Shown here in pieces: positions 43,240-51,909 of a DNA stretch of 64,000 nt. The stretch's first letter is position 1, and each line of letters opens with the position of its first letter. A program made the translations under genes and the position numbers. A model generated the notes under the pieces. It had not been told where the DNA came from and searched no databases. It saw only the letters and a program-made list of their open reading frames with translations. This stretch comes from Paenibacillus sp. JZ16 (GTDB lineage Bacteria > Bacillota > Bacilli > Paenibacillales > Paenibacillaceae). The stretch spans positions 1,426,001 through 1,490,000 of the forward strand of contig NZ_CP017659.1 of the NCBI RefSeq assembly GCF_015326965.1, given 5' to 3'.

Positions 43240-43848
43240 TCAAATTTCAATATCCGCATCAACAAAATATCGCCCCTTTACCCCGCCGATCACTTTTTTC
43301 AGCTCGCCCAGTACCCGCTTCTCTTCCTCTGGATCGGTCCACCAATTGTCCCGTCTCCCAAGAGAGCGATGGTCCGGACACCATACATACTCATACCAAG
43401 GGGGCATAAAGGTCCTGAGCATCAGTTGGCATCGGCGCATATGTCCAGGTGCACTGACGAGCAAGAGTCGATGGATTCGTTGTAACCCCAATGCCCGATC
43501 AAGCACGGTTAGGGAGGCCATAATGTTTTCCTTCGTATGGTTGGACATCGTTTCAATAAAAATGGATTCTGGCAGAATGCCCATTTTTATGGCTTCATCC
43601 CGCATCATAACCGCCTCGGGCTGCTCCCACTCGCCAAATCGATCTCCACCCGTGAATAATAGATACGGGGCGCGTCCGGCTGTGTATAATTCAACCGCTT
43701 TCCATACCCGGTCCAGGTTTTTTCCGCCAAACACAAAGATACAATCACCAGACTGCGTACCATCATCAACTTCCGTTTCCGCTCCGAACACCACCGTTGT
43801 GATCTGTTCTCTCGTCAATATCTCTGGATTCATCTGTGAGATCAGCAA
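43240..43848 (-). CDS. YdcF/SanA-like DUF218 protein
   Basis: A ~202-residue protein of the DUF218 family: CIFVFGGKNLDRVWKAVELY, LLFTGGDRFGEWEQPEAVMM, and the conserved ETMSNHTKENIMAS, LLVSAPGHMRRCQLM. Family members are linked to envelope integrity or bind SAM, but the reaction is not settled. I start at the TTG at 43848, because GGGAGGG lies 7 bases upstream; the frame extends to 43908, and an ATG at 43833 is an alternative. No membrane segment is present, unlike SanA. Confidence 0.72.
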   Translation of the reverse strand: MLISQMNPEILTREQITTVVFGAETEVDDGTQSGDCIFVFGGKNLDRVWKAVELYTAGRAPYLLFTGGDRFGEWEQPEAVMMRDEAIKMGILPESIFIETMSNHTKENIMASLTVLDRALGLQRIHRLLLVSAPGHMRRCQLMLRTFMPPWYEYVWCPDHRSLGRRDNWWTDPEEEKRVLGELKKVIGGVKGRYFVDADIEI

Positions 43849-43995
43849 TAAAGAACCCTCCCGTTGTCTCATGTTCATCAAAACCCAAGCAATGCCTGGC
43901 GACTTCATATCGATAAAACTGCAATAGCTTTGCAGCGTCTGGAGTCCTCCATGTGAACGGCAGCCGCATCCGTTAGGAAACTCTATACTTAATCT

Positions 43996-44538
43996 TTAAT
44001 CTACAGGTTTAACACGCTTTGCCATGATAATATCCGGTTTTCCTATTCCGTTCGCATCTGGTATAACACCGACGATTGCAAAACCTAACTTTCTATAAAA
44101 GTTCGCTGGATGATCTAAACTTTCAAAATTGGATAGGTGTGCCGGAGTATCATGATACAAATTCACGTTAGATAGACTGGTTTGATTATACTCATCATCC
44201 GTACCCAATATGATGGTTATACCTCCACGTTGGTAGACCTGACGTTCAAAATCGATTACTAATAGCTTGCCAAGACCTCGTATTCTACTATCTTTTCTAA
44301 TAACTAACGGATGAAGTTCCCACACATTACCGTCATATTGGCTTCTACCTCCAATCCACCCGATAACTTCATTATCTACATTAACTAATACTCTACTAAT
44401 AGAATCATCACTAATTGATTCGAAAACTTCACGTATGGCAGATTCTATTGAGGGCCATGCCTCAAAACTCTCTTGCAGTAATCTCGCTGTTTGATTTATC
44501 TTATCAGTATCCTTTTCTAACAAATCCATTATGATCAA
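43996..44538 (-). CDS. AAC(6')-like aminoglycoside acetyltransferase family protein
   Basis: A 180-residue GNAT close in layout to the aminoglycoside 6'-N-acetyltransferases of the AAC(6')-Ic/Ih type. Visible family features are IGWIGGRSQYDGNVWELHPLVIRKDSRIRGLGKLLV, the LGTDDEYNQTSLS stretch, and the C-terminal GFAIVGVIPDANGIGKPDIIMAKR. The start is TTG at 44538 with AAGGATGTGAG upstream, or the ATG at 44529. Whether it modifies aminoglycosides needs testing; the sequence places it in the family, not in a known resistance allele. Confidence 0.8.
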   Translation of the reverse strand: MIIMDLLEKDTDKINQTARLLQESFEAWPSIESAIREVFESISDDSISRVLVNVDNEVIGWIGGRSQYDGNVWELHPLVIRKDSRIRGLGKLLVIDFERQVYQRGGITIILGTDDEYNQTSLSNVNLYHDTPAHLSNFESLDHPANFYRKLGFAIVGVIPDANGIGKPDIIMAKRVKPVD

Positions 44539-44578
44539 TGTAAGTACTCACATCCTTCTTTAGATTTTAAAATTCATC

Positions 44579-45126
44579 TCATTCCATAATATTATTCAAA
44601 AAAAGACCAATCACACGATCGTCCCATACCTGTACTTCTATATATCGTTCTGGTCCTTGATCCCCGTCTTTATTCCATTCTTGCGGCCAACCATATTCGT
44701 CTACCAATCGGAGAATTTCGTTCTTTAAGTAGACCTTCCCTCTGTAAGGCTTGTCGTCTTTAAAGCGCATCGTGGGAAATAAGTCACCATAAGTAAAACT
44801 AATCATCTCGGGATCAACATCATCGAGGGGATCTTAACTTCCCTCCCGCTCTGATACCACTGCTTAATCCATTCGCAAGGGCCAAGTGTCATGTAATGTG
44901 GATATTTATTTGTCGGCCGTCCACCCTTGGCTATAAATAGATCTCTGGCACGCGATTCTAATCCGCGTCGGATTACGATATAATCATCCCCGCGTTTACT
45001 CGCAAACATATTATTATTTTGTTGGAGCCTTCTCTGTACTTGCTTCGCTTCTTCGATAGATAGTGCAGACAGATTTCGAAAGGGACCGGTTGCTGCATCA
45101 TAATAATGATATAAGAATAATTCCAC
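44579..45126 (-). pseudogene. Frameshifted DUF protein gene (one base lost in a C run)
   Basis: Two overlapping short frames (44803-45126 and 44579-44806) are the halves of one protein. The upstream frame runs through PHYMTLGPCEWIKQWYQSGREVKIP and then breaks. Adding one C to the CCCC run around 44828-44831 joins it to LDDVDPEMISFTYGDLFPTM and on to PQEWNKDGDQGPERYIEVQVWDD, giving a continuous ~182-residue protein as I remember the family. It is a decayed gene, a phase-variable tract or a sequencing error. The function of the family is unknown to me. Confidence 0.75.
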
Positions 45127-45156
45127 GGCTTCTTCCTTTCCTCGATTACAGCGATA

Positions 45157-45579
45157 TTATTTCGCTCGTAGATTTAAACCCCACTTATGTTTCTCCGAAG
45201 TCTCCGAGACTTCAAATATCAGCCCGTCCATGGTCAACTTACCCTGATTCCATTTTAATCTGGATACTTGTACTTGTTGATCTGTTGACTGCAAATTTAT
45301 AGAATGATCTGGAATCTCCATCTCAATCTCAACATCATTTATTATTCTGACCTTGGATTTATGAGAAGAAATAACAGGAACTCCACTTCCATAAATCATG
45401 TAGAGACCATATTTTTGATTGTTTTCTTCATAAAAATACACCCCCGTCCCCCTTGCCTCCCACTCCCGATTTTCAATAGCCGTCCATATTACATATTCAT
45501 TCTTCATCCATTGATTAACATGAAATAATAAAAACACGGAAAGGACGACAACAAGGATAAGTAATAATTGTTTTTTCAT
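45157..45579 (-). CDS. Membrane-anchored protein of unknown function
   Basis: A 140-residue protein with an N-terminal hydrophobic segment (QLLLILVVVLSVFLLF) serving as signal or anchor, and an extracytoplasmic beta-rich domain of ~110 residues. I do not recognise a family. It lies in the AT-rich island of small minus-strand genes, 30 bases upstream of the frameshifted gene. Confidence 0.65.
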   Translation of the reverse strand: MKKQLLLILVVVLSVFLLFHVNQWMKNEYVIWTAIENREWEARGTGVYFYEENNQKYGLYMIYGSGVPVISSHKSKVRIINDVEIEMEIPDHSINLQSTDQQVQVSRLKWNQGKLTMDGLIFEVSETSEKHKWGLNLRAK

Positions 45580-45634
45580 AGGCTACTCCACATTATTAAA
45601 TAGGGAACTTCTTTCGTATAACACGACTTGTGAT

Positions 45635-46207
45635 TTAACGATTTTCACTCGCGATTCTCTCCTTTTCACCCTCGATGTAGTCATATACTTTTGAAATCTC
45701 ATCTTCGTAGTTCTCTTTAATTTCAAAATAAGGGACATCTGATGCTAAACACTTTTCACGGAATTCATCATGCTCCAGTATATAATCAGAAATGGTTCTT
45801 TCTTCAGGATAGGTACGTGTTTCGATTGCATTGCGATGTTGAATGATGTTGGATTGGAAGTTTTGCTGGATGTAGGTGGTTGAAAAACCCAAGAATACCG
45901 GTATGATGTGGGCTGAGTAGGATGGCTCGATATCTTGAAGATGGTGAGGCAGGATGTAGCAGCCTTCAATGATTAGATTCTGGTTATTCTCTATGTTCGT
46001 CTTGATGATCTCTTTGAGGATCGGCCATAATTTTTCACCGATAAACTCTGCTGAATCCAGGGGGGTGAAACCGCAGTTCATATCCGCTCTGTATAAGCCC
46101 ATTTTCAAATGATCGATCGAAAGATATGGAACGTGATACCTCTCGAGCAATTGTTGAGCCATATAAGTCTTACCCGTGCAGCTGTTCCCGCTGATTAATA
46201 TGATCAT
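45635..46207 (-). CDS. P-loop kinase-like protein
   Basis: A 190-residue ATP-binding protein. Walker A is ISGNSCTGKTYMAQ at residues 4-17, an Asp follows at the end of strand 2 (YLSIDHLKMGLYR), and LIIEGCYILPHHL gives the Walker B-like strand. It resembles 2-phosphoglycerate-kinase or adenylate-kinase-like proteins scattered in Bacillales; the substrate is unknown. AAAGGAG lies about 12 bases upstream. It sits 33 bases from the 2'-5' RNA ligase family gene. Confidence 0.76.
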   Translation of the reverse strand: MIILISGNSCTGKTYMAQQLLERYHVPYLSIDHLKMGLYRADMNCGFTPLDSAEFIGEKLWPILKEIIKTNIENNQNLIIEGCYILPHHLQDIEPSYSAHIIPVFLGFSTTYIQQNFQSNIIQHRNAIETRTYPEERTISDYILEHDEFREKCLASDVPYFEIKENYEDEISKVYDYIEGEKERIASENR

Positions 46208-46240
46208 ATTCGTTATAGTTCTCCTTTAAAGGCAGAGGCA

Positions 46241-46765
46241 TCAATTCATTAGGCAAAAATCAGCTCTTTTTTTATACTTCTCTTTTTTATTCGTTCTATA
46301 GAACAAGCTGATATGGGTTGCTTGAAATTCTTGTACTGAGTTAACATACGACTCCATTTCCTTCTTCATTTCAATGATGGAGTCAGAAACTACGGATTTT
46401 CGAGCAATCGTGATATGCGGTTTGTATAGTTCTAACTCAAAACATCTCATGAGTTGTTCCTGATTGGGGTTAAATATGGATACGAGTCTCTTATGTAGTT
46501 CTATTAATTCATGGGAACTCACTTCTAAATAAAGAACATCCATATTCCCGAAATAACTCGGGTCTCCTACCCGTATTGGGAATTCGCCAAATTCAGAAAT
46601 CACCTTTTGACACGGCGGTAGCCACCCTATATCTTCCGTGAGTCCACATGATGCTTTTACCGTAATGTGGGGTCCGGAACTTTGATGACCATTATACTTG
46701 TCTCTTAATCTCATAATTTTACCGTAAATATCCAAAGGTGGGACAATTCCGAAGTAATACTCCAA
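46241..46765 (-). CDS. 2'-5' RNA ligase family protein
   Basis: A 174-residue 2H-phosphoesterase-fold protein. Both catalytic HxT motifs are present: GPHITVKA near residue 33 and KPHITIAR near residue 132. The family includes ThpR-like ligases and cyclic phosphodiesterases acting on RNA or nucleotide ends. The start is TTG at 46765 with GAGGTG upstream. It is transcribed toward the kinase-like gene, with which it may form a nucleic-acid end-processing pair, though that is speculation. Confidence 0.83.
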   Translation of the reverse strand: MEYYFGIVPPLDIYGKIMRLRDKYNGHQSSGPHITVKASCGLTEDIGWLPPCQKVISEFGEFPIRVGDPSYFGNMDVLYLEVSSHELIELHKRLVSIFNPNQEQLMRCFELELYKPHITIARKSVVSDSIIEMKKEMESYVNSVQEFQATHISLFYRTNKKEKYKKRADFCLMN

Positions 46766-46920
46766 TAGAAGGGCACCTCGCTTTTTAGCTATTGGGGTCC
46801 AAGATGATATTATTGCAAATGGTAATATCCTCTACAAAATATACTATTCTTAGGTTTAATAAGAATTAAAAAAGAATTTATGATATCAGACGATGATATG
46901 ATCGTGTTAAACCAACAAAT

Positions 46921-47391
46921 TTATAACATGAGTGATCTCATAAATCCACTCATATAAAGTGAAGCCATAGCTGGAACTATAGACAACATGATAAGGGGAA
47001 GACTCATGAATAACCAAAACCTCTTTTTAGATAGGGGAGCATTTGTATTGAGCCAAAAAAATATGCCGCTAAAAGTCAAACTTATATCACCAAGCCTATA
47101 AATAACTATAATGTGAAAGAACTCGTGTATCATGAATATACAAGCACTAAATAGGATTAATGTTATATAAAATCCAACACTACTGCTACTGATATTTACT
47201 TGATTGGTTGCCGTGATCAATTGTGAGATTATATCTTGGCCAAGAACAAGGCCAGGTGCTAATGCAATACTTATCATTAACAAATATACAAATTTCATAT
47301 AATGTGTTCGGAACCAAGAATTTCGAATAAAAGGAACCCATGAAGAAAAATCAATATCTGTTGCAGGAAGGTTTTTAAACCATAAAATCAT
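46921..47391 (-). CDS. DUF3267-like membrane metalloprotease-fold protein
   Basis: A 156-residue integral membrane protein with about four hydrophobic segments and an HEFFH (HExxH) zinc motif inside the second or third helix, near residue 90. This fits the DUF3267 family of putative membrane metalloproteases. The protein ends soon after the last helix and may be slightly short. AAGGGGG precedes the ATG. Activity is unproven; no second-motif ligand (NxxPxxxLDG) is visible. Confidence 0.72.
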   Translation of the reverse strand: MILWFKNLPATDIDFSSWVPFIRNSWFRTHYMKFVYLLMISIALAPGLVLGQDIISQLITATNQVNISSSSVGFYITLILFSACIFMIHEFFHIIVIYRLGDISLTFSGIFFWLNTNAPLSKKRFWLFMSLPLIMLSIVPAMASLYMSGFMRSLML

Positions 47392-47404
47392 GTGTTACAT
47401 TCCC

Positions 47405-47600
47405 CCTTGTCCAATCCAACCGTGATGTCAGCGTGCAGGATTATGACGTGTATAAAAAAATGCGGTGGCACAAGCGTATTTAACGAATACATCCTATACC
47501 TTTACCAGCTTAACCCCGAATACCACATATAATTTCACAGTAATGGCCAAGAGACAGCAGGGATATTTCTAAGCTGCGTGAATGCAGTTGTTAAATCCCC
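47405..47600 (+). pseudogene. Decayed fibronectin type III fragment
   Basis: Read across three plus-strand frames with several one-base indels, this stretch recovers a fibronectin III domain: DYDVYK, then GGTSV, NEYILY, LNPEYHI and an AVVKS end. The pattern matches the GYDVYxxG...LTPNTTYxFxVxAKD signature seen intact in the chitinase at 41268-42728. It has no start, no ribosome site and multiple stops. It is on the strand opposite to its neighbours and marks an old insertion or lost secreted-protein gene. Confidence 0.6.
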
Positions 47601-48113
47601 CTATAGTCTGTTGGCATTATTAAATCTATGTATTCCAAATCCCTTAAAATCTGAAGAAACTATTGATTCCCTAATTGGACATAAATTGGGTGTAAACCTT
47701 AATTCAATTCCCTTGCTTAAAAGTCTCTCAACCAGTCTATCAACCTTCACTATCCCCACTGGCTTTACGGTTTGATAGGAAATATAATAGCCTGCAGTTT
47801 TATCAAAAACTTCAAACCCCTCGTCTTCAAATTGGTACTTGTACAACGTTTGTTGATTGATTCTTGCGTACCAACCATTTTCTACAGTTACGATAATGTC
47901 AGCCAACGTGTTGTTAAAAAACAACTCATTGTTTCTCTCACTGATATCCTCTGTTCTTCTACATACAATTCGCGGACAATCCCTTGGGAAGTAATATGAG
48001 AATTCATGTTCCGCATCTATTGCCCACACCACTGCCGGAAAGTCCGGTCGGTTCTGTTTTTCTCGTGGGATGAAGATTTCAATATCAGCCTCTTCGCTAA
48101 AATGAAAAAGCAT
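47601..48113 (-). CDS. Conserved hypothetical protein (DUF6886-like)
   Basis: A 170-residue soluble protein: MLFHFSEEADIEIFIPR, PAVVWAIDAEHEFSYYFPRDCPRI, and IELRFTPNLCPIRESIV. These stretches recall the DUF6886 family of Bacillales, whose function is unknown. GAGGTG precedes the ATG. It is monocistronic in the AT-rich island. The family assignment is from memory and moderate in confidence; the gene itself is solid. Confidence 0.72.
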   Translation of the reverse strand: MLFHFSEEADIEIFIPREKQNRPDFPAVVWAIDAEHEFSYYFPRDCPRIVCRRTEDISERNNELFFNNTLADIIVTVENGWYARINQQTLYKYQFEDEGFEVFDKTAGYYISYQTVKPVGIVKVDRLVERLLSKGIELRFTPNLCPIRESIVSSDFKGFGIHRFNNANRL

Positions 48114-48186
48114 TCATGCACCTCATTTTATATATGTATTTCATTAATTTCGTATACTTTAATCACTTACTAAACGCGTCACAGTT

Positions 48187-48786
48187 TCACTGACTCAGGT
48201 CTTCAGGCAATCCACCTAGGTACATCTCCGTAGCATTCGAATAGGTTTCTAGTGTTTGAATAATGACTGGATGGGGCTGTGCGTAATTAATCTTATAATC
48301 CTTCTCACCATATTCTTCCCTAACAGGAAAGGCTAATCTCTCCTTATCTATTGAAAACTGCGCATTAATGCCTTCCTTATTTCCTCTTGCGTCTAAACGT
48401 ATCCACCTGTCATGCTCCCTCAAATACACAGTATTCAAAGCATGCAAACAGTACCCATCCTCGGGTTTATCGAATAGGGTTAACCTTTGGTAACAAATGC
48501 CTGAAGGTATACCCATTCCTCGCAGTATTCCTGTCAACAAATGAGATTTCGCATAGCATATGCCATGTCCTTTGTTCAATACTTCAGAGGCCTTCCTTGT
48601 TACTTCTTCGTTTTTAATATCAAAAGAATGATCAATCTGATCGCGCACAAATTCAAATGCTGCCTGTATTCTTTCGATTTCAGTCTCTTCTGTAAAAGAT
48701 AGGATCACAGCTTGTATTTGAGCATCAAAATAATCAATATACTCAGATGCCTGCAAATAGGCTTCCAATTGTGCTAACTGCTTCAT
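48187..48786 (-). CDS. Transglutaminase-like cysteine protease-fold protein
   Basis: A 199-residue protein with a transglutaminase core. The Cys is in GHGICYAKSHLLTGILRGMGIPS, the His in YCLHALNTVYL, and the Asp in WIRLDARGNKEG, so the catalytic triad is complete. Such bacterial proteins are peptidases or cross-linkers of unknown targets. There is no signal peptide, so it is cytoplasmic. The ATG at 48786 with GGGGGAG is the clear start; the frame extends into the upstream GNAT gene to 48978 without a site. Confidence 0.82.
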   Translation of the reverse strand: MKQLAQLEAYLQASEYIDYFDAQIQAVILSFTEETEIERIQAAFEFVRDQIDHSFDIKNEEVTRKASEVLNKGHGICYAKSHLLTGILRGMGIPSGICYQRLTLFDKPEDGYCLHALNTVYLREHDRWIRLDARGNKEGINAQFSIDKERLAFPVREEYGEKDYKINYAQPHPVIIQTLETYSNATEMYLGGLPEDLSQ

Positions 48787-48889
48787 TATTTCTCCCCCTA
48801 GTCGTATAACAGAATTTCCCTGCCTATCTTCTATCGTATTCACGACATTCAAGAAGCTCAAACTTCGTATCGACAGGCATTCCTTTTTA

Positions 48890-49318
48890 TTACAGATATT
48901 TTTTGAATGCTCTACTTGAATTACCGTCATATCCCAACCTATCGTAAAATTCATGAGCCTCAGTCCTTGAACTTCCACTTGTAAGAAATATCTTTAAACA
49001 GTTCTTCTGGGCGCATAAACCTTCGATATATTTCATTAATTCTGAACCATATCCCTTTCCTTGTTGTGCTCTTGAAATAATAACTCTTTCTACAACACCA
49101 AACGGCCTGGACCCCACTAATGCGTCCAAGCAGAGATGCAAATGAGCAGTTCCCACAATCTTTTGCTCTAGTTCGTAGACGAATAAGAAGCTATTCGGAT
49201 TATTTTGGACTTCACTTATTCTTTCATTTGACACATATATTTCAGTGTTGCTAGGTAATAACTCCTTATATAATTCCTCAATTTGTTCTGCATCTTTTGG
49301 TTCCGCTTCTCGAATCAT
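48890..49318 (-). CDS. GNAT family N-acetyltransferase
   Basis: A 142-residue single-domain GNAT: MIREAEPKDAEQIEELYKELLPS at the N-terminus, VVERVIISRAQQGKGYGSELMKYIEG as the acetyl-CoA loop, and SGSSRTEAHEFYDRLGYDG at the end. It resembles the typical small-molecule acetyltransferases. GGAAAGGAG precedes the ATG at 49318. The substrate is unknown. Confidence 0.86.
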   Translation of the reverse strand: MIREAEPKDAEQIEELYKELLPSNTEIYVSNERISEVQNNPNSFLFVYELEQKIVGTAHLHLCLDALVGSRPFGVVERVIISRAQQGKGYGSELMKYIEGLCAQKNCLKIFLTSGSSRTEAHEFYDRLGYDGNSSRAFKKYL

Positions 49319-49374
49319 TGTTTTTCTCCTTTCCTTTCTTAAGCTGATTTCATATAAAGTTTCCATGTTTACGA

Positions 49375-49512
49375 CGTCAACCCAACTTTAAGCGAACGTA
49401 AGTGAGCGGCCGTGATGGGTTAGATGGTACGGGCGTGTCCGCCCGCATCACCTCCTGCTCGATCCAGGTCTTGAGGCGGACCAAAAGGCGCATAACGTGT
49501 TATGTGTGGCCA
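49375..49512. other. GC-rich insertion-like patch in the AT-rich island
   Basis: About 140 bases of clearly higher GC than the flanks. On the minus strand it reads as an open frame of ~38 codons (MRLLVRLKTWIEQEV...VRLKLG) without a ribosome site. It contains a GGGCG/CGCCC hairpin near 49428-49445 and a CATAACGTGTTATG palindrome near 49492. It looks like a relic from elsewhere; I cannot name its source. Confidence 0.35.
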
Positions 49513-49531
49513 GTAACCTCCATTAAACTCT

Positions 49532-50060
49532 TCACACATTGCTCTTAACAAGTTTTTTTAGGATTAGTCTAACAACTTCTTCAGTTCCTATACGGTCCGT
49601 TTCAATATGTTCTAGAAATCTGCTATCCTTAAATGCAAGTAAACCAGCCTCTGTATGTGTCTGATACCAAGTTCCAAAATGGTCACCACGTCCTTCAATT
49701 CGCTTTTTGATTGTTTCTCCTGACGCAATGAGACAAAAATGAAAGATCAAAGCTTTTAAATCCATTTAATATGTATTCGAAATGATCAGCTTTATAAATC
49801 GTCATCGGAACAATAAGATGTTTCTTATACTTATTCATCAATTCATGAGCTGTATTAACAGTGAGGATTCTCCATAATTCCAGATCCTGAAAATCATCAG
49901 TTCGTTCTTCTTCACATCTTGTTTCTTCGTTAATGATTTTTCTTAACATGTATCCGATTTCTTCAGGATCATAAATCATGCTATTTGAGATTAAGGATTG
50001 AAGCATGTTAGCTGCCGAAGTCTTGCCAGAGCCGAATGTACCATTAATCATGATAATCAC
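49532..50060 (-). pseudogene. Frameshifted AAA/P-loop kinase gene
   Basis: The first frame encodes MINGTFGSGKTSAANML (Walker A), NSMIYDPEEIGYMLRKII and ERTDDFQDLELWR up to LNGFKSFDL. It then continues, in the next frame, with FHFCLIASGETIKKRIEGRGDH and the expected C-terminal helices. The two frames overlap at 49695-49765, and a shift of one base near 49745-49755 would restore a ~175-residue protein of a common Bacillales family (tunicamycin-resistance-like kinases). The start is a GTG at 50060 after GGGGGGTG. It is probably inactive unless the sequence has an error. Confidence 0.75.
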
Positions 50061-50152
50061 ATAATCACCCCCCATAGGTATGGATTTATATCTACGAATG
50101 ATAAGTTGCTAGCTGCTACCCCTTCTACCCCAAAAACCTATTAATCTTCATT

Positions 50153-50704
50153 TTAATACCATCCGGTCTTTGTCTCTCCATGTTTATAAATTCTTACTAC
50201 ATCCGGGTCGTAATTAACTGGAGTATCTGAAAAACAAAACCATATTGGAGCTTTTGATGTTGGAAGTATAGTCGCATCTCTTACTGCCTGACCCTTGTAT
50301 TGGATTTTTAAATTTTCAATATCCCTATCATTTATTACACCAAACGTTAGCGAAACAAGTTCATCATTTCCAGATATCTTAGTTGGTAAGTTTGTGAATG
50401 CTCTTGTAAGGATATGCTCGGTTTCATTAAATTGTTTACTACCAAACCCATAAATCCACTGATATTTTGATCTTTTCTTAGTTGCTATGCCAACCGACAA
50501 AATATCTTCTTTACCGTAAAAAACAATGCTGTATCCTCTATTCTCAGTAATATAATATATTTCATCATAAACAATGTTTGAATTAATCATCGCTTCTTCT
50601 ATTGATGTGTAGTCATTTGGTCTATCCTTTTGAAAAATAAATATCAATGCTATCAATAAAATAAGAATTATAAATACACTTACCTTAATCTTCAGATCGT
50701 TCAC
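50153..50704 (-). CDS. Membrane-anchored protein of unknown function
   Basis: A ~183-residue protein with one N-terminal membrane segment (VSVFIILILLIALIFIF) and an extracytoplasmic domain. I do not recognise the family. Start choice is difficult: the GTG at 50704 is in frame close to AAAGAG, and the frame continues to a TTG at 50746. It is in the AT-rich island and has no close partner. Confidence 0.6.
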   Translation of the reverse strand: MNDLKIKVSVFIILILLIALIFIFQKDRPNDYTSIEEAMINSNIVYDEIYYITENRGYSIVFYGKEDILSVGIATKKRSKYQWIYGFGSKQFNETEHILTRAFTNLPTKISGNDELVSLTFGVINDRDIENLKIQYKGQAVRDATILPTSKAPIWFCFSDTPVNYDPDVVRIYKHGETKTGWY

Positions 50705-50911
50705 CTCTTTATGGCGTACACAACTTCTCGGAGATCTATAATCCAACTAAGTACCCACTCGACTAGTCATAATGTGATCAAAATTTTCTTGTAATTAATC
50801 GGAATCTTTGAAGCTGTTAAGTTGTGGGATGATATACACTCATGGTCTTCCGGGAATAGATTGTATTTTCCTGATTCTGTTTCCAGACCAGTAGCCCCCT
50901 AGCGGTCAAAG

Positions 50912-50928
50912 CTCGGCCCTCAGCCGAG
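50912..50928 (-). terminator. Possible weak terminator
   Basis: CTCGGC/GCCGAG stem with a 5-base loop and CTTTGACC on the minus strand, 30 bases past the stop of the gene at 50958. Confidence 0.4.
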
Positions 50929-50957
50929 GCCAGCGTGAATATTACGTTATCGGAAGT

Positions 50958-51554
50958 CTATGTCCTCATCGAAATTTCAACACATTCCTTTACTGTTCTT
51001 TCAAGAATATCAATGACTTCTTCAAATTCAAGAATTTCCAACTCTTGTTCTTTCGCCTCATCTTTCATTGCAAAGTCATTTTCTATATCCTTTACTAATT
51101 CTGGCAGGTATCTATAATCAATCTCTTCTATCTCGATGGACTTGACTTCCATCGGTCTATATTCAATGGAATAATAATCAATCAATTTTCCATTGAGTCT
51201 CCAAAAATCTCTATAATACTTTAACTGCGCTTCTTTTTTATCCGGTTGAGGCAACCACTTTATTTTCTTGTAATAAATTTCTTCAACCCATATAACATCA
51301 GATATTAAATGAAAAAAGTAACCTAGATAAAATGGTTCTCTCATATATCTCAGATATTTCTCATGAAATCCCAAATAATCGGCAAATATTTGTCCTTCAT
51401 TATTGGTCCTTACGAAATGAGAAATAGTTTTAGGGGTTTTCATATTTTTATTCACATCAGGAGCAATGCCACCTAAGAAAAATTGATCATCATCAATCTT
51501 TAATTCTTTAGCAAGACGGGCAGAAATACAATAATGCATGATTCTAGATCCCAT
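50958..51554 (-). CDS. Zinc-dependent phospholipase C-family hydrolase
   Basis: A 198-residue all-helical protein of the zinc-PLC/S1-P1 nuclease-like family often annotated as hydrolase: MGSRIMHYCISARLAKEL, FFLGGIAPDVNK, SHF, GYFFHLISDVIW. Potential zinc ligands are the His and Asp residues in MHY, PDVN, ISHF and YFFHLISDV. There is no signal peptide, unlike secreted phospholipases. AAAGGAG precedes the ATG. The substrate is unknown. Confidence 0.82.
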   Translation of the reverse strand: MGSRIMHYCISARLAKELKIDDDQFFLGGIAPDVNKNMKTPKTISHFVRTNNEGQIFADYLGFHEKYLRYMREPFYLGYFFHLISDVIWVEEIYYKKIKWLPQPDKKEAQLKYYRDFWRLNGKLIDYYSIEYRPMEVKSIEIEEIDYRYLPELVKDIENDFAMKDEAKEQELEILEFEEVIDILERTVKECVEISMRT

Positions 51555-51795
51555 GTTATTCTCCTTTGCATAGAGTTCTCATAACGTTCTTGTATGTAAT
51601 CGAATGTCACATTCATATGCTACTCTCAAAATCATTTCCTTATTACTCTTTACTACAATCAGTTTTTCTTAGGTGATAAAAAGATAATTACATCTGCTTC
51701 TTCAAAGCTTCGTCCCGCCCACTTGCGATATACCCCTTCAATAATCCACTATTCTTTATTTAAGGTTTTCAAATACCCAAAATACTCTTTCCAGG

Positions 51796-51824
51796 TTCAC
51801 TTCTTTTTCCAATTGTGTTATCAT
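51796..51824 (+). promoter_or_regulatory. Promoter of the antisense RNA
   Basis: TTCACT (51796-51801) and TATCAT (51819-51824) with a 17-base spacer. It would start a plus-strand RNA near 51832 that overlaps the 3' part of the toxin transcript. Confidence 0.45.
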
Positions 51825-51836
51825 AATTTACAAAGA

Positions 51837-51860
51837 AGCCGAGTGCGGGAACACTCGGCT
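51837..51860 (-). terminator. Terminator of the toxin mRNA / 5' hairpin of the antisense RNA
   Basis: The perfect stem AGCCGAGTG/CACTCGGCT with a 6-base loop is followed by TCTTTG on the minus strand. Confidence 0.65.
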
Positions 51861-51909
51861 GAACAATTGGCTTGGATGGTTTATTCCCTTCTAAGCGATC
51901 AGAATAAAG

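Noticed and set aside
42916..43485. 189-codon plus-strand frame near the chitinase
   Set aside because: It runs over the YdcF-like gene in antisense, is rich in Cys/His/Pro as shadows often are, and has no ribosome site.
49379..49422. Possible integron attC-like ends (ACCCAAC...GTTAGAT)
   Set aside because: The inner paired boxes expected of attC were not found, the span is too short and no integrase is in the window.
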